In this document: piece by piece, positions 6,170 to 12,539 of the stretch
Layout: the number at the start of each line of letters is the position of its first letter
Numbering within the stretch: the stretch's first letter is position 1
NCBI GenBank assembly: GCA_033722075.1
Contig: JAWVZU010000096.1
Span: 1-12,539, forward strand
DNA: 12,539 nucleotides
Direction of reading: 5' to 3'
Source: JAWVZU01 sp033722075
GTDB lineage: Bacteria; Pseudomonadota; Gammaproteobacteria; Xanthomonadales; SZUA-38
Position numbers and translations under genes: made by a program
Notes under the pieces: model-generated
Databases searched by the model: none
What the model was told of the DNA's origin: nothing
The model's input: only the letters and a program-made list of their open reading frames with translations

Positions 6170-6964
6170 CTACCTCCAGGTGGGGGAGCGCTTTTCGAGA
6201 AATGCCATGAGTCCTTCCTGGCCTTCCTCGGAAACCCGCAGGCGGGCGATCAGTGCCGCCGTGGCCTGGTCGATCTGCTTCTGTCCGTCCTCGTTGCGCC
6301 CGCCCTGAACGGCAAAGACCAGCGCCTTGGCTGCGGCCACGGCCTGCGGGCCGGCCTCACCGATGAGGCTGCATTGCCGGCGCACGGCGTCGTCCAGCCC
6401 GTCAGCCGAAACCACCGAGTGAATGAGTCCAATGGCCTTCGCCGCCTCGGCATCGAGGACCTCGCCGGACTGGAACAGCCGGCGCGCCTGGCGCTGCCCG
6501 ATCGCGTCGATGACGTAGGGAGAGATCACCGCCGGGACCAGTCCGAGCTTGACCTCGGTCAGGCCGAACTTGGCGCCCTCCGCCGCGACCGCGATGTCGC
6601 AGCAGGCGATGAGTCCCACGCCGCCACCAAAGGCCGATCCGTTGATCCGCGCGATCGTCGGCTTGGGCAGGAAGTTCAGGGCGCGCAGCAACCCGGCCAT
6701 GTCCAGCGCGTCGGCCTTGTTCGCCTCTTCATCCGCGTCGACCATGCGCTGCATCCAGTTCAGGTCGGCGCCCGCGGAAAAGGACGCGCCGGCGCCGGTC
6801 AGGACCACGCAACGAACCCCGGCGTCGCCTCCGGCCGCCTTCAGTGCCTCGGTCATCTCCGGGACGACCCGATCATCGAAGGCGTTGTGCACGTCGGGCC
6901 GGTTGAGCGTGACCGTGGCCACACCGGAGGAGACTTCGTATTCGATGGTCTGGAAATCGGTCAT
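6170..6964 (-). CDS. liuC: Methylglutaconyl-CoA hydratase (enoyl-CoA hydratase family)
   Basis: This 264-residue crotonase-fold enzyme hydrates 3-methylglutaconyl-CoA to HMG-CoA in leucine degradation. Visible features are the VATVTLNRPDVHNAF entry (16-29), the oxyanion-hole loop GASFSAGADL (59-68), the second oxyanion segment INGSAFGGGVGLIACCD (108-123), and GLTEVKLGLVPAVISPYV (134-151). The PAVISPYVIDAIG stretch, rather than the PGGGGTQR of ordinary crotonases, is characteristic of bacterial LiuC-type proteins as I know them. The open frame reaches 7024, inside mccB. ATG 6964 (MTDFQTIEYE) is preferred because it starts at the normal crotonase N-terminus and follows the mccB stop by 16 bases. 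The ribosome-binding site is weak (GGA nine bases upstream). It lies between the two carboxylase subunits, as in liu operons. Confidence 0.94.
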   Translation of the reverse strand: MTDFQTIEYEVSSGVATVTLNRPDVHNAFDDRVVPEMTEALKAAGGDAGVRCVVLTGAGASFSAGADLNWMQRMVDADEEANKADALDMAGLLRALNFLPKPTIARINGSAFGGGVGLIACCDIAVAAEGAKFGLTEVKLGLVPAVISPYVIDAIGQRQARRLFQSGEVLDAEAAKAIGLIHSVVSADGLDDAVRRQCSLIGEAGPQAVAAAKALVFAVQGGRNEDGQKQIDQATAALIARLRVSEEGQEGLMAFLEKRSPTWR

Positions 6965-6980
6965 CTTCGATCCGCTGAAG

Positions 6981-8588
6981 TTACATTCGGAATATGCCGT
7001 AGGGAGCCGGCTCGTGGGGCGCATTCAGGGTTGCGGACAGGGCCAGGCCCAGTACGCGCCGCGTGTCCGCCGGATCGATGATCCCGTCGTCCCAGAGTCG
7101 CGCCGTGGCGTAATAGGGGTGGCCCTGGCGTTCATACTGCTCTTCGATCGGCTGCTTGAACTCGGCCTCCTCGTCCGCCGACCATGTCTGGCCCTTGGCC
7201 TCCAGCGCATCGCGCTTGACCGTGGCCAGGACCGATGCCGCCTGTTCTCCGCCCATGACGGAAATGCGCGCATTGGGCCACATCCAAAGCATCCTGGGCT
7301 GGTAGGCCCGGCCGCACATGGCGTAGTTTCCGGCCCCGAAGGAGCCGCCGATGACGACTGTCAGCTTGGGAACGTGGGCACAGGCCACGGCGGTAACCAT
7401 CTTGGCGCCGTCCTTGGCAATGCCCGAATTCTCGTACTTGCGTCCGACCATGAAGCCGGTGATGTTCTGCAGGAAGACAAGCGGGATGCGTCGCTGGTTG
7501 CAGAGCTGGATGAAGTGTGTGCCCTTGAGTGCCGATTCGGAAAACAGGATGCCGTTGTTGGCGATGATGCCGACCGGATAGCCGTAGATGCGGGAGAAAC
7601 CGCACACCAGGGTCTTGCCGTAGCGGGCCTTGAACTCCTGGAACTCGGAACCGTCGACGATGCGCGCAATGACGTCGCGGACGTCGTAGGGATAGCGCGT
7701 GTCGTCGGGAATGATGCCGTAGAGATCTTCCGGATCGTAAAGCGGCGCCACCGGGGGTGCGACTTCGACGAACGGCTGCTTGCTCCGGTTGAGCTGGGCC
7801 AGGACGTCCCGAGCGATGCGCAGGGCGTGGGCATCATCCTCCGCGAAATGGTCGGCCACGCCGGAGGTTGCCGTGTGGACGTCAGCGCCGCCCAGGGCCT
7901 CGGCATCGACCTCTTCTCCGGTCGCCGCCTTGACCAGGGGCGGACCCCCGAGGAAGATCGTGCCCTGCTCCTTGACGATGATGGACTCGTCGCACATGGC
8001 GGGCACATAGGCGCCACCGGCGGTGCAGGACCCCATGACCACGGCAACCTGGGGGATGTTTCTGGCCGAGAGCCGGGCTTGGTTGTAGAAGATGCGACCG
8101 AAATGGTCGCGGTCCGGAAAAACCTCGTCCTGCAAGGGCAGGAATGCCCCGCCCGAATCCACCAGATAGACGCAGGGCAGATGGTTTTCCTCGGCTACTT
8201 CCTGTGCCCGCAGGTGCTTCTTTACCGTGATCGGAAAGTAGGTTCCGCCCTTGACCGTCGCATCGTTGGCGACCACGACCACTTCCTGGCCATGCACGCG
8301 CCCGATGCCGGTGATGATGCCGGCGGCCGGCGCCTGATCGTCGTACATCCCGTTGGCTGCAAGCGGCGACAGTTCCAGGAACGGACTGCCGGGATCGAGC
8401 AAAGCCCGGATGCGCTCGCGGGGCAGCATCTTGTCGCGGTCCAGGTGCTTCCGGCGTGCGCGTTCCCCGCCCCCTTCGGCGGCTTTTGCAAGCTTCTCGT
8501 CGAGGTCCCGGACCAGGTTGCGCATGTGCTCCGATCGCTGGAGGAAGACCGGATCCTGTCGATTGACCGTGTCGGGAATGGTAGGCAT
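6981..8588 (-). CDS. liuB: Methylcrotonyl-CoA carboxylase, beta (carboxyltransferase) subunit
   Basis: This 535-residue carboxyltransferase moves the carboxyl group from biotin to 3-methylcrotonyl-CoA, giving 3-methylglutaconyl-CoA, in complex with the alpha subunit. The two crotonase-like halves are visible. The N-terminal half has REKHLD-type RRKHLDRDKMLPRERI, the PFLELSPLAANGMYDD segment typical of MCC beta, and GSCTAGGAYVPAMCDE with GTIFLGGPPLVKAATGE. The C-terminal half has VCGFSRIYGYPVGIIANNG, FLQNITGFMVGRKYENSGIAKDGAKM, and VIGGSFGAGNYAMCGRAYQPRMLW. The QNITGFMVG and GAGNYAMCGRAY segments point to MCC rather than propionyl-CoA carboxylase beta. It starts 32 bases after the thiolase stop. 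No strong Shine-Dalgarno precedes ATG 8588, and a perfect 10-bp palindrome, AGAGATCTCT (8595-8604), lies just upstream. Confidence 0.96.
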   Translation of the reverse strand: MPTIPDTVNRQDPVFLQRSEHMRNLVRDLDEKLAKAAEGGGERARRKHLDRDKMLPRERIRALLDPGSPFLELSPLAANGMYDDQAPAAGIITGIGRVHGQEVVVVANDATVKGGTYFPITVKKHLRAQEVAEENHLPCVYLVDSGGAFLPLQDEVFPDRDHFGRIFYNQARLSARNIPQVAVVMGSCTAGGAYVPAMCDESIIVKEQGTIFLGGPPLVKAATGEEVDAEALGGADVHTATSGVADHFAEDDAHALRIARDVLAQLNRSKQPFVEVAPPVAPLYDPEDLYGIIPDDTRYPYDVRDVIARIVDGSEFQEFKARYGKTLVCGFSRIYGYPVGIIANNGILFSESALKGTHFIQLCNQRRIPLVFLQNITGFMVGRKYENSGIAKDGAKMVTAVACAHVPKLTVVIGGSFGAGNYAMCGRAYQPRMLWMWPNARISVMGGEQAASVLATVKRDALEAKGQTWSADEEAEFKQPIEEQYERQGHPYYATARLWDDGIIDPADTRRVLGLALSATLNAPHEPAPYGIFRM

Positions 8589-8620
8589 GGGGCTAGAGAT
8601 CTCTGCCGGATACGATCAAC

Positions 8621-9805
8621 TCAGCCGTTGATCTCGACCGCAATGGCGGTGGCCTCACCGCCGCCGAGGCACAGCGAGGCAATGCCGCGCTTCAGGCCGC
8701 GCTGGCGCAGGGCATGGATGAGCGTGACAACCAGCCGTGCGCCGGATGCGCCAATGGGATGTCCCAGGGCACACGCGCCGCCATTCACGTTGACCTTCTC
8801 GGGATCGAGTTTCAGGTCGCGCATGGCGGCCATGGTGACGACCGCAAAGGCTTCGTTGATCTCGTAGAGGTCGACATCCTCGCCGGTCCAGCCCAATTTC
8901 TCCTTGAGCTTGCGGATTGCCCCCACCGGCGCGGTGGTGAACCACTCCGGCTCCTGGGAATGGGTGGCGTGGCCGATAATCGTCGCCAGCGGTTTCAGGC
9001 CGCGCTTGTCGGCTTCGTGAGAACTGGTCAGCAGGACCGCGGCCGCCCCGTCGGAAATACTGGATGAACTGGCGGCGGTGACCGTGCCGTCCTTCGCAAA
9101 GGCCGGCCTCAGTTGGGGAATCTTGTCGAGCTTGACCCGACCCGGCTCCTCGTCCGTGTCCACGGTGACGTCGCCCCGGCGGCTTTCGATCGTCACCGGC
9201 GTGATCTCGTCGGCGAACCGGCCCTCAGCGACGCTCGCTTGTGCGCGCTGGGCCGACCGAATCGCAAACTTATCCTGCTCCTCGCGGCTGAACTCGTATT
9301 CGCGGGCGCACTGCTCGCCGAAAGCCCCCATCATCTGCTGATCGTAGGGGTTCTGAAGTCCGTCGTAGAACATGTGATCCACGATCTCGCCGTGGCCCAT
9401 CCGATAGCCGCTGCGGGCCTTGGGCAGCAGGTAGGGGGCGTTGGTCATGGACTCCATGCCGCCGGCGATGACTGCGGACTGCGACCCCGCCCGGATCGAA
9501 TCGGTAGCCAGCATGATGGCTTTCATGCCGGACCCGCAGACCTTGTTGACGGTGGTGCAGCCGGTCTGGGCCGGGAGTCCGGCGCCCAGTGCGGCCTGGC
9601 GAGCCGGAGCCTGGCCCAGCCCCGCCGGCAGCACGCATCCCATGATCACCTCGCTGATGTCTTCGCCGGCAACGCCACTGTCGGCGACGACGGCGCGGAT
9701 GGCGGCCGAACCCAGTTGCGTGGCCGATGCACCCGAAAGGGCGCCCTGAAAGGCCCCGATCGCCGTGCGGCGAGCGGCAACGATGACAACTTCCGGATTG
9801 TTCAT
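8621..9805 (-). CDS. atoB: Acetyl-CoA C-acetyltransferase (thiolase family)
   Basis: This 394-residue thiolase is of standard biosynthetic/acetoacetyl-CoA type length. Catalytic residues are visible: nucleophile Cys90 in NKVCGSGMKAI, His349 in NGGACALGHPIGASGARL, and the acid/base Cys379 in SLCLGGGEATA. The reaction is reversible thiolysis of acetoacetyl-CoA to two acetyl-CoA. Related enzymes also cleave 2-methylacetoacetyl-CoA to propionyl-CoA and acetyl-CoA. In this operon it could finish leucine carbon (acetoacetate, once activated to its CoA ester by an enzyme not seen here) or isoleucine carbon made by the SDR. It lies between isovaleryl-CoA dehydrogenase and the carboxylase beta subunit, 33 and 32 bases away. 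AAGGAG precedes the start by about 9 bases; a two-codon ATG-TCA-TGA frame lies between them. Confidence 0.93.
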   Translation of the reverse strand: MNNPEVVIVAARRTAIGAFQGALSGASATQLGSAAIRAVVADSGVAGEDISEVIMGCVLPAGLGQAPARQAALGAGLPAQTGCTTVNKVCGSGMKAIMLATDSIRAGSQSAVIAGGMESMTNAPYLLPKARSGYRMGHGEIVDHMFYDGLQNPYDQQMMGAFGEQCAREYEFSREEQDKFAIRSAQRAQASVAEGRFADEITPVTIESRRGDVTVDTDEEPGRVKLDKIPQLRPAFAKDGTVTAASSSSISDGAAAVLLTSSHEADKRGLKPLATIIGHATHSQEPEWFTTAPVGAIRKLKEKLGWTGEDVDLYEINEAFAVVTMAAMRDLKLDPEKVNVNGGACALGHPIGASGARLVVTLIHALRQRGLKRGIASLCLGGGEATAIAVEING

Positions 9806-9838
9806 GACATAGATCTCCTTTGCAGCCCGGCCGGCGGG

Positions 9839-10996
9839 TCAGGTTCGCTCCATGACCAGTTCCCGGCCGATCAGCATTCTTCGAATTTCATTGGTGCCGG
9901 CGCCGATGTCGTAGAGTTTTGCATCACGCATGAGGCGGCCCGTTGGATACTCGTTGATATAGCCGTTGCCGCCCAGCGCCTGGATCGCTTCCAGGGTCAG
10001 CTTGACGGCGTTCTGGGAGGCGAGCAGCAGGCAGGATGCGGGATCGATCCGCGAATGCCCGCCGGAATCGTACTGCTCGGCAACCCGATAGGCATAGGCC
10101 CGAGCGGATTGTAGCCAGGTATACATGTCGCCCACCTTGGCCTGCATCAAACCAAAGCTCCCCAGAGGGCGGTCAAACTGCTTGCGTTCGCGCACGTAGG
10201 GCAGCACCACGTCCATCGCGGCCTGCATGATGCCGACCGGCCCCCCGGACAGCACAAGGCGCTCCGTGTTGAGCCCGGACATCAGAACATTGACGCCGCG
10301 ATTGACCTCGCCCAGCACGTTTTCGCCGGGAATGCGGCAGTTGTCGAACACCAGTTCGCAGGTATCGGACCCGCGCATGCCGAACTTGTCGAGCTTCTGG
10401 GCGGTGTGATAGCCGGCCATGCCTTTTTCGACCAGGAAGGCGGTCATGCACCGGGACCCGGCGCTCTTGTCCGCCGTGCGCATGTAGCAGATCGCCACGT
10501 CCGCTTCCGGTCCGTTCGTGATCCACATCTTGGAGCCGTTGGCGATCCAGTCGTCGCCGTCGGGCACGGCTCGGCACTGCATGGAGCCAACCACGTCCGA
10601 ACCGGCCCCCGGCTCGCTCATGGCCAGCGCCCCGAGCAGTTCGCCGCTGCACAGGCCCGGAACGTATTTCTCCCGTTGCGCCTCGGTACCATTGCGGAAC
10701 AGGTTGTCCAGGCACAGATTGGAATGCGCGCCGTAGGACAGGCCCACCGAGCCGGACGCACGCGAGATCTCCTCCATCACGATCAGGTGGGCCAGGTAAC
10801 CCATGTCGGTACCGCCGTAGTCCTCGCTCACCGTCATGCCGTGCAGGCCCAGTTCCCCGAGTTCGGGCCACAGGTCCGACGGAAACTGGTTGGTGCGGTC
10901 GATTTCATCGGCCCGCGGCGCGATCCGCTCCTCGGCGAAGCGCCGCACCGTCTCACGTAGTAGCGTAAGTTCTTCCGATGTGTCGAAGTTGCTCAT
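9839..10996 (-). CDS. liuA: Isovaleryl-CoA dehydrogenase
   Basis: This 385-residue FAD-dependent acyl-CoA dehydrogenase oxidises isovaleryl-CoA to 3-methylcrotonyl-CoA and passes electrons to electron-transfer flavoprotein. ACAD signatures are ALAMSEPGAGSDV (123-135), WITNGPEADV (158-167), and the C-terminal QALGGNGYINEYPTGRLMRDAKLYDIGAGTNEIRR. Substrate type can be read from the base. Most ACADs carry the catalytic Glu in a Y-E-G-T context near the C-terminus, but here that site reads YDIGAGT. The Glu is at 245 in LNTERLVLSGGPVGIMQ, the isovaleryl-CoA dehydrogenase arrangement (human Glu254). ATG 10996 has GGGAG upstream and follows the leucine dehydrogenase stop by 11 bases, so the two genes are likely co-translated. 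Activity on 2-methylbutyryl-CoA is possible but not shown. Confidence 0.96.
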   Translation of the reverse strand: MSNFDTSEELTLLRETVRRFAEERIAPRADEIDRTNQFPSDLWPELGELGLHGMTVSEDYGGTDMGYLAHLIVMEEISRASGSVGLSYGAHSNLCLDNLFRNGTEAQREKYVPGLCSGELLGALAMSEPGAGSDVVGSMQCRAVPDGDDWIANGSKMWITNGPEADVAICYMRTADKSAGSRCMTAFLVEKGMAGYHTAQKLDKFGMRGSDTCELVFDNCRIPGENVLGEVNRGVNVLMSGLNTERLVLSGGPVGIMQAAMDVVLPYVRERKQFDRPLGSFGLMQAKVGDMYTWLQSARAYAYRVAEQYDSGGHSRIDPASCLLLASQNAVKLTLEAIQALGGNGYINEYPTGRLMRDAKLYDIGAGTNEIRRMLIGRELVMERT

Positions 10997-11007
10997 CTCG
11001 CTCCCGG

Positions 11008-12117
11008 TCAGGCGCTGCGATTACGACCGGGGAAGCGATGGGCGCGCGAGCCCATGAAGGGCAGCTTGATCTTGCCGATCGTGGCAATGCGCTCCTCGGC
11101 CATCCGGTCCGCGGCTTTCCAGGTCGGGATCTCGTCGCGCTCGGCAATCCGGAAGATCTGGCTGACGTTGTAATAGATCGTCCGCATCATGCGCTTGGCA
11201 CGCTCGCGGTTGTAGCCCTCGAACTCGATCGAGACGTTCATGAGGCCACCGGCATTCACGGCGTAGTCGGGCGCATAGAGAATGCCGCGCCGATCCAGCT
11301 CGCTGCCGCACTCGTCGTCGGCGAGCTGGTTGTTTGCGCTGCCGCAGACGATCGAGTATTTGAATTTGGGAATGGTCTCCTGGTTGACCACGCCGCCCAG
11401 GGCGGAGGGCGAGAAGACATCCGCGTCGATCTCGTAGACCTCATCCAGGCCGATCGGCTCGGCGCCCAGGTCGTCGACGCAGCGCCGCACGGCCTCTTCG
11501 TTGATGTCGGTGACGAACACCTTGGCGTCCTCGTTGCGCAACAGCTTGACCAGTTCGAAGCCGACGTGGCCGACGCCCTGGACGACATAGCTGTACTTGC
11601 CGATGTCTTCGCTGTCGAACTTGTAGCGCAGGCTGGCCTTGATGCCCTGCAGCGTGCCGAAGGCGGTGAACGGTGACGGATCGCCGCTGCCGCCGTGAAC
11701 CTGGTGGACACCGACCACGTTGTCCGTTTCCTGGAAGACATATTCCATGTCGTTGACGTCGATGCCGACATCCTCGGCGGTGATGTACCGCCCGTTCAGG
11801 GAATCGACAAAGCGTCCGAGAGACCGAAACAGCGCTTCGGACTTGTCCTGGGCCGGATCGCCGATGATGACCGATTTGCCGCCGCCGAGATTCAGGCCGG
11901 CCACCGCCGCCTTGTAGGTCATGCCACGGGACAGGCGCAATACATCGTCCAGGGCCTCCTGCTCGGTCTTGTAGGGCCACATGCGCAATCCGCCCAGTGC
12001 CGGACCCAGGGTGGTGTTGTGAATGGCGATGATCGCCTTAAGCCCGGCGTCCTTGTTGTGGCAGTAAACGACTTCCTCGTGCCCGAAGGTGGACAGGGTC
12101 TCAAACAAATCCATCAT
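11008..12117 (-). CDS. ldh: Leucine dehydrogenase (Glu/Leu/Phe/Val dehydrogenase family)
   Basis: This 369-residue NAD-dependent amino acid dehydrogenase reversibly deaminates leucine (also valine and isoleucine) to the 2-keto acid plus ammonia. The N-terminal catalytic domain shows the substrate glycine loop LGPALGGLRMWPY (37-49), MTYKAAVAGLNLGGGKSVIIGDP with Lys69 and the catalytic Lys81, and TAEDVGIDVNDM with the proton-relay Asp. The Rossmann domain reads VVQGVGHVGFELVKLL followed by an acidic VTDIN, which favours NAD. Length is typical (about 365). The gene opens with ATGATG (12117 and 12114). GGAGG lies 3 bases before the first and 6 before the second, so the second may be the true start and would give Lys68/Lys80, the numbering I recall for Bacillus-type enzymes. 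It is the first gene of the seven-gene operon and divergent from hspQ. Confidence 0.95.
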   Translation of the reverse strand: MMDLFETLSTFGHEEVVYCHNKDAGLKAIIAIHNTTLGPALGGLRMWPYKTEQEALDDVLRLSRGMTYKAAVAGLNLGGGKSVIIGDPAQDKSEALFRSLGRFVDSLNGRYITAEDVGIDVNDMEYVFQETDNVVGVHQVHGGSGDPSPFTAFGTLQGIKASLRYKFDSEDIGKYSYVVQGVGHVGFELVKLLRNEDAKVFVTDINEEAVRRCVDDLGAEPIGLDEVYEIDADVFSPSALGGVVNQETIPKFKYSIVCGSANNQLADDECGSELDRRGILYAPDYAVNAGGLMNVSIEFEGYNRERAKRMMRTIYYNVSQIFRIAERDEIPTWKAADRMAEERIATIGKIKLPFMGSRAHRFPGRNRSA

Positions 12118-12167
12118 GCTCCTCCAGATGTGGGGATTCCCGACGCAGCTGGATGGTGCCCCGGGAA

Positions 12168-12271
12168 ATTATTCTCAGTTGGAATCCGAACCGACCGTTC
12201 GATTCCGAATTTGTCGCCGGTCGGTAGATCATTTGGTTATTGTGATGTCGATCGGTACGACCGGATCCGAA
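12168..12271 (-). promoter_or_regulatory. Candidate control region of the leucine operon
   Basis: Three similar 9-mers of the form G-N-W-TCCGAA lie in the same orientation: GAATCCGAA (12182-12190), GATTCCGAA (12201-12209) and GGATCCGAA (12263-12271). Among them are ACCGACC (12190-12196) with its inverted partner GGTCGGT (12219-12225), and GATCGGT-ACG-ACCGGATC (12250-12267). On the minus strand AATAAT (12173-12168) could be a -10 about 50 bases before the ldh ATG, with no proper -35. That would suit an activator-dependent promoter with sites just upstream. The repeats are seen directly; regulator and promoter are inferred. The rest of the 259-base gap 12118-12376 shows no gene. Confidence 0.4.
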
Positions 12272-12376
12272 TCAGATTTCTGACGCTGCTGCCGGTGAAA
12301 GCGGCGCGCTATTGTATAGCATCAGGTCGGGAAATTCCTCCTTTGCGCCGAAGCGCCGTCTGTTATCCTTGGGTCC

Positions 12377-12539
12377 GTGCCTACCGCCCAATTCTACATC
12401 GGACAACTCATCGATCATCGCCGGTTCGGCTACCGCGGGGTGATCATCGGTGTCGATGCGACGTTTCAGCTGACCGACGAATGGTATGAGCAGGTTGCGC
12501 GCAGCCGTCCACCGAAAGACCAACCGTGGTACCACGTCC
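12377..12539 (+). CDS. hspQ: HspQ, hemimethylated-DNA-binding/YccV-family protein (5' part only)
   Basis: The first 54 codons are present; the gene runs off the window. The translation starts MPTAQFYIGQLIDHRRFGYRG, continues VIIGVDATFQLTDEWYE, and ends PKDQPWYHV. This matches the HspQ pattern as I recall it from E. coli: an F-x-IGQ-x(2)-xH-x(3)-GYxGV opening and the conserved PWYHV. Full proteins are about 100 residues. HspQ is a small cytosolic heat-shock protein reported to bind hemimethylated DNA, promote turnover of mutant DnaA and modulate the Lon protease. The start is GTG 12377: an in-frame stop lies at 12317-12319 with no ATG or TTG between. No Shine-Dalgarno is visible. It is divergent from the leucine operon and functionally unrelated to it. 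Confidence 0.88.
   Translation, partial: MPTAQFYIGQLIDHRRFGYRGVIIGVDATFQLTDEWYEQVARSRPPKDQPWYHV

Noticed and set aside
5226..6308. 360-codon plus-strand open frame antisense to the carboxylase alpha subunit
   Set aside because: The opposite strand encodes a clear biotin carboxylase; the plus-strand product resembles no family and is low in complexity.
8595..8604. AGAGATCTCT palindrome upstream of mccB as an operator
   Set aside because: It is a 10-bp perfect palindrome but lies inside a 32-bp intra-operon gap with no promoter signature; chance is likely. A shared AGATCT also occurs before the thiolase.
6549..8867. 772-codon open frame on the plus strand, antisense to mccB, the start of liuC and part of the thiolase
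   Set aside because: It is a shadow produced by strong third-position G/C bias of the genes on the opposite strand. It has no recognisable domain, crosses gene boundaries and lacks a ribosome-binding site.
9113..10114. 333-codon plus-strand open frame antisense to the thiolase and isovaleryl-CoA dehydrogenase
   Set aside because: It spans two well-supported minus-strand genes and the gap between them, and is compositional only.
12310..12320. TATTGTATAGC as a -10 element for hspQ
   Set aside because: No -35 hexamer lies at an acceptable distance; the CTGACG at 12280 is 24 bases away.

Overview
This is a chromosomal stretch of amino-acid catabolism genes, most likely from a gammaproteobacterium, and I see no mobile element, CRISPR array, tRNA or rRNA in it. 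Base composition is high in G+C throughout, and no segment stands out as foreign by eye. The taxonomic hint comes from hspQ at the right edge (a proteobacterial family) and from the tryptophan 2,3-dioxygenase. Its active-site residues (H55, Y113, R117, H240, T254) fall at the same numbers, as I recall them, as in the Xanthomonas campestris enzyme. Xanthomonadales or a near relative is therefore an inference, not a proof.

Left part (1-3322): hpd (4-hydroxyphenylpyruvate dioxygenase, minus) is divergent from a MarR-family regulator. A perfect TATAAT for hpd and an 18-bp imperfect palindrome lie between them, a layout expected for repression of hpd. The hpd stop overlaps an ATG at the window edge (TGATG), so another gene, plausibly homogentisate dioxygenase, probably follows. 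kynA (tryptophan 2,3-dioxygenase, minus) is convergent with marR. It is divergent from a small exported Sel1/TPR-like protein of unknown role, across a 217-bp intergenic region rich in short palindromes.

Central and right part (3364-12117): seven minus-strand genes with gaps of 8-33 bp form one apparent operon. In transcription order they are leucine dehydrogenase, isovaleryl-CoA dehydrogenase, acetyl-CoA acetyltransferase-type thiolase, methylcrotonyl-CoA carboxylase beta subunit, methylglutaconyl-CoA hydratase, methylcrotonyl-CoA carboxylase alpha subunit, and an HSD10-like short-chain dehydrogenase. Together they take leucine to 2-ketoisocaproate and, after an oxidative decarboxylation encoded elsewhere, isovaleryl-CoA to HMG-CoA. 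HMG-CoA lyase, branched-chain ketoacid dehydrogenase, acetoacetate activation and the usual liuR regulator are absent from the window. The thiolase and SDR could add the last steps of isoleucine breakdown.

Right edge (12118-12539): a 259-bp divergent intergenic region carries three copies of a TCCGAA-containing motif interleaved with GGTCGGT-type inverted repeats. The first 54 codons of hspQ follow.

No stretch above 300 bases lacks a gene. The genes are recognisable families. What is less ordinary is the gene content of the leucine operon and the unassigned regulatory motifs; I do not see a radically new system.
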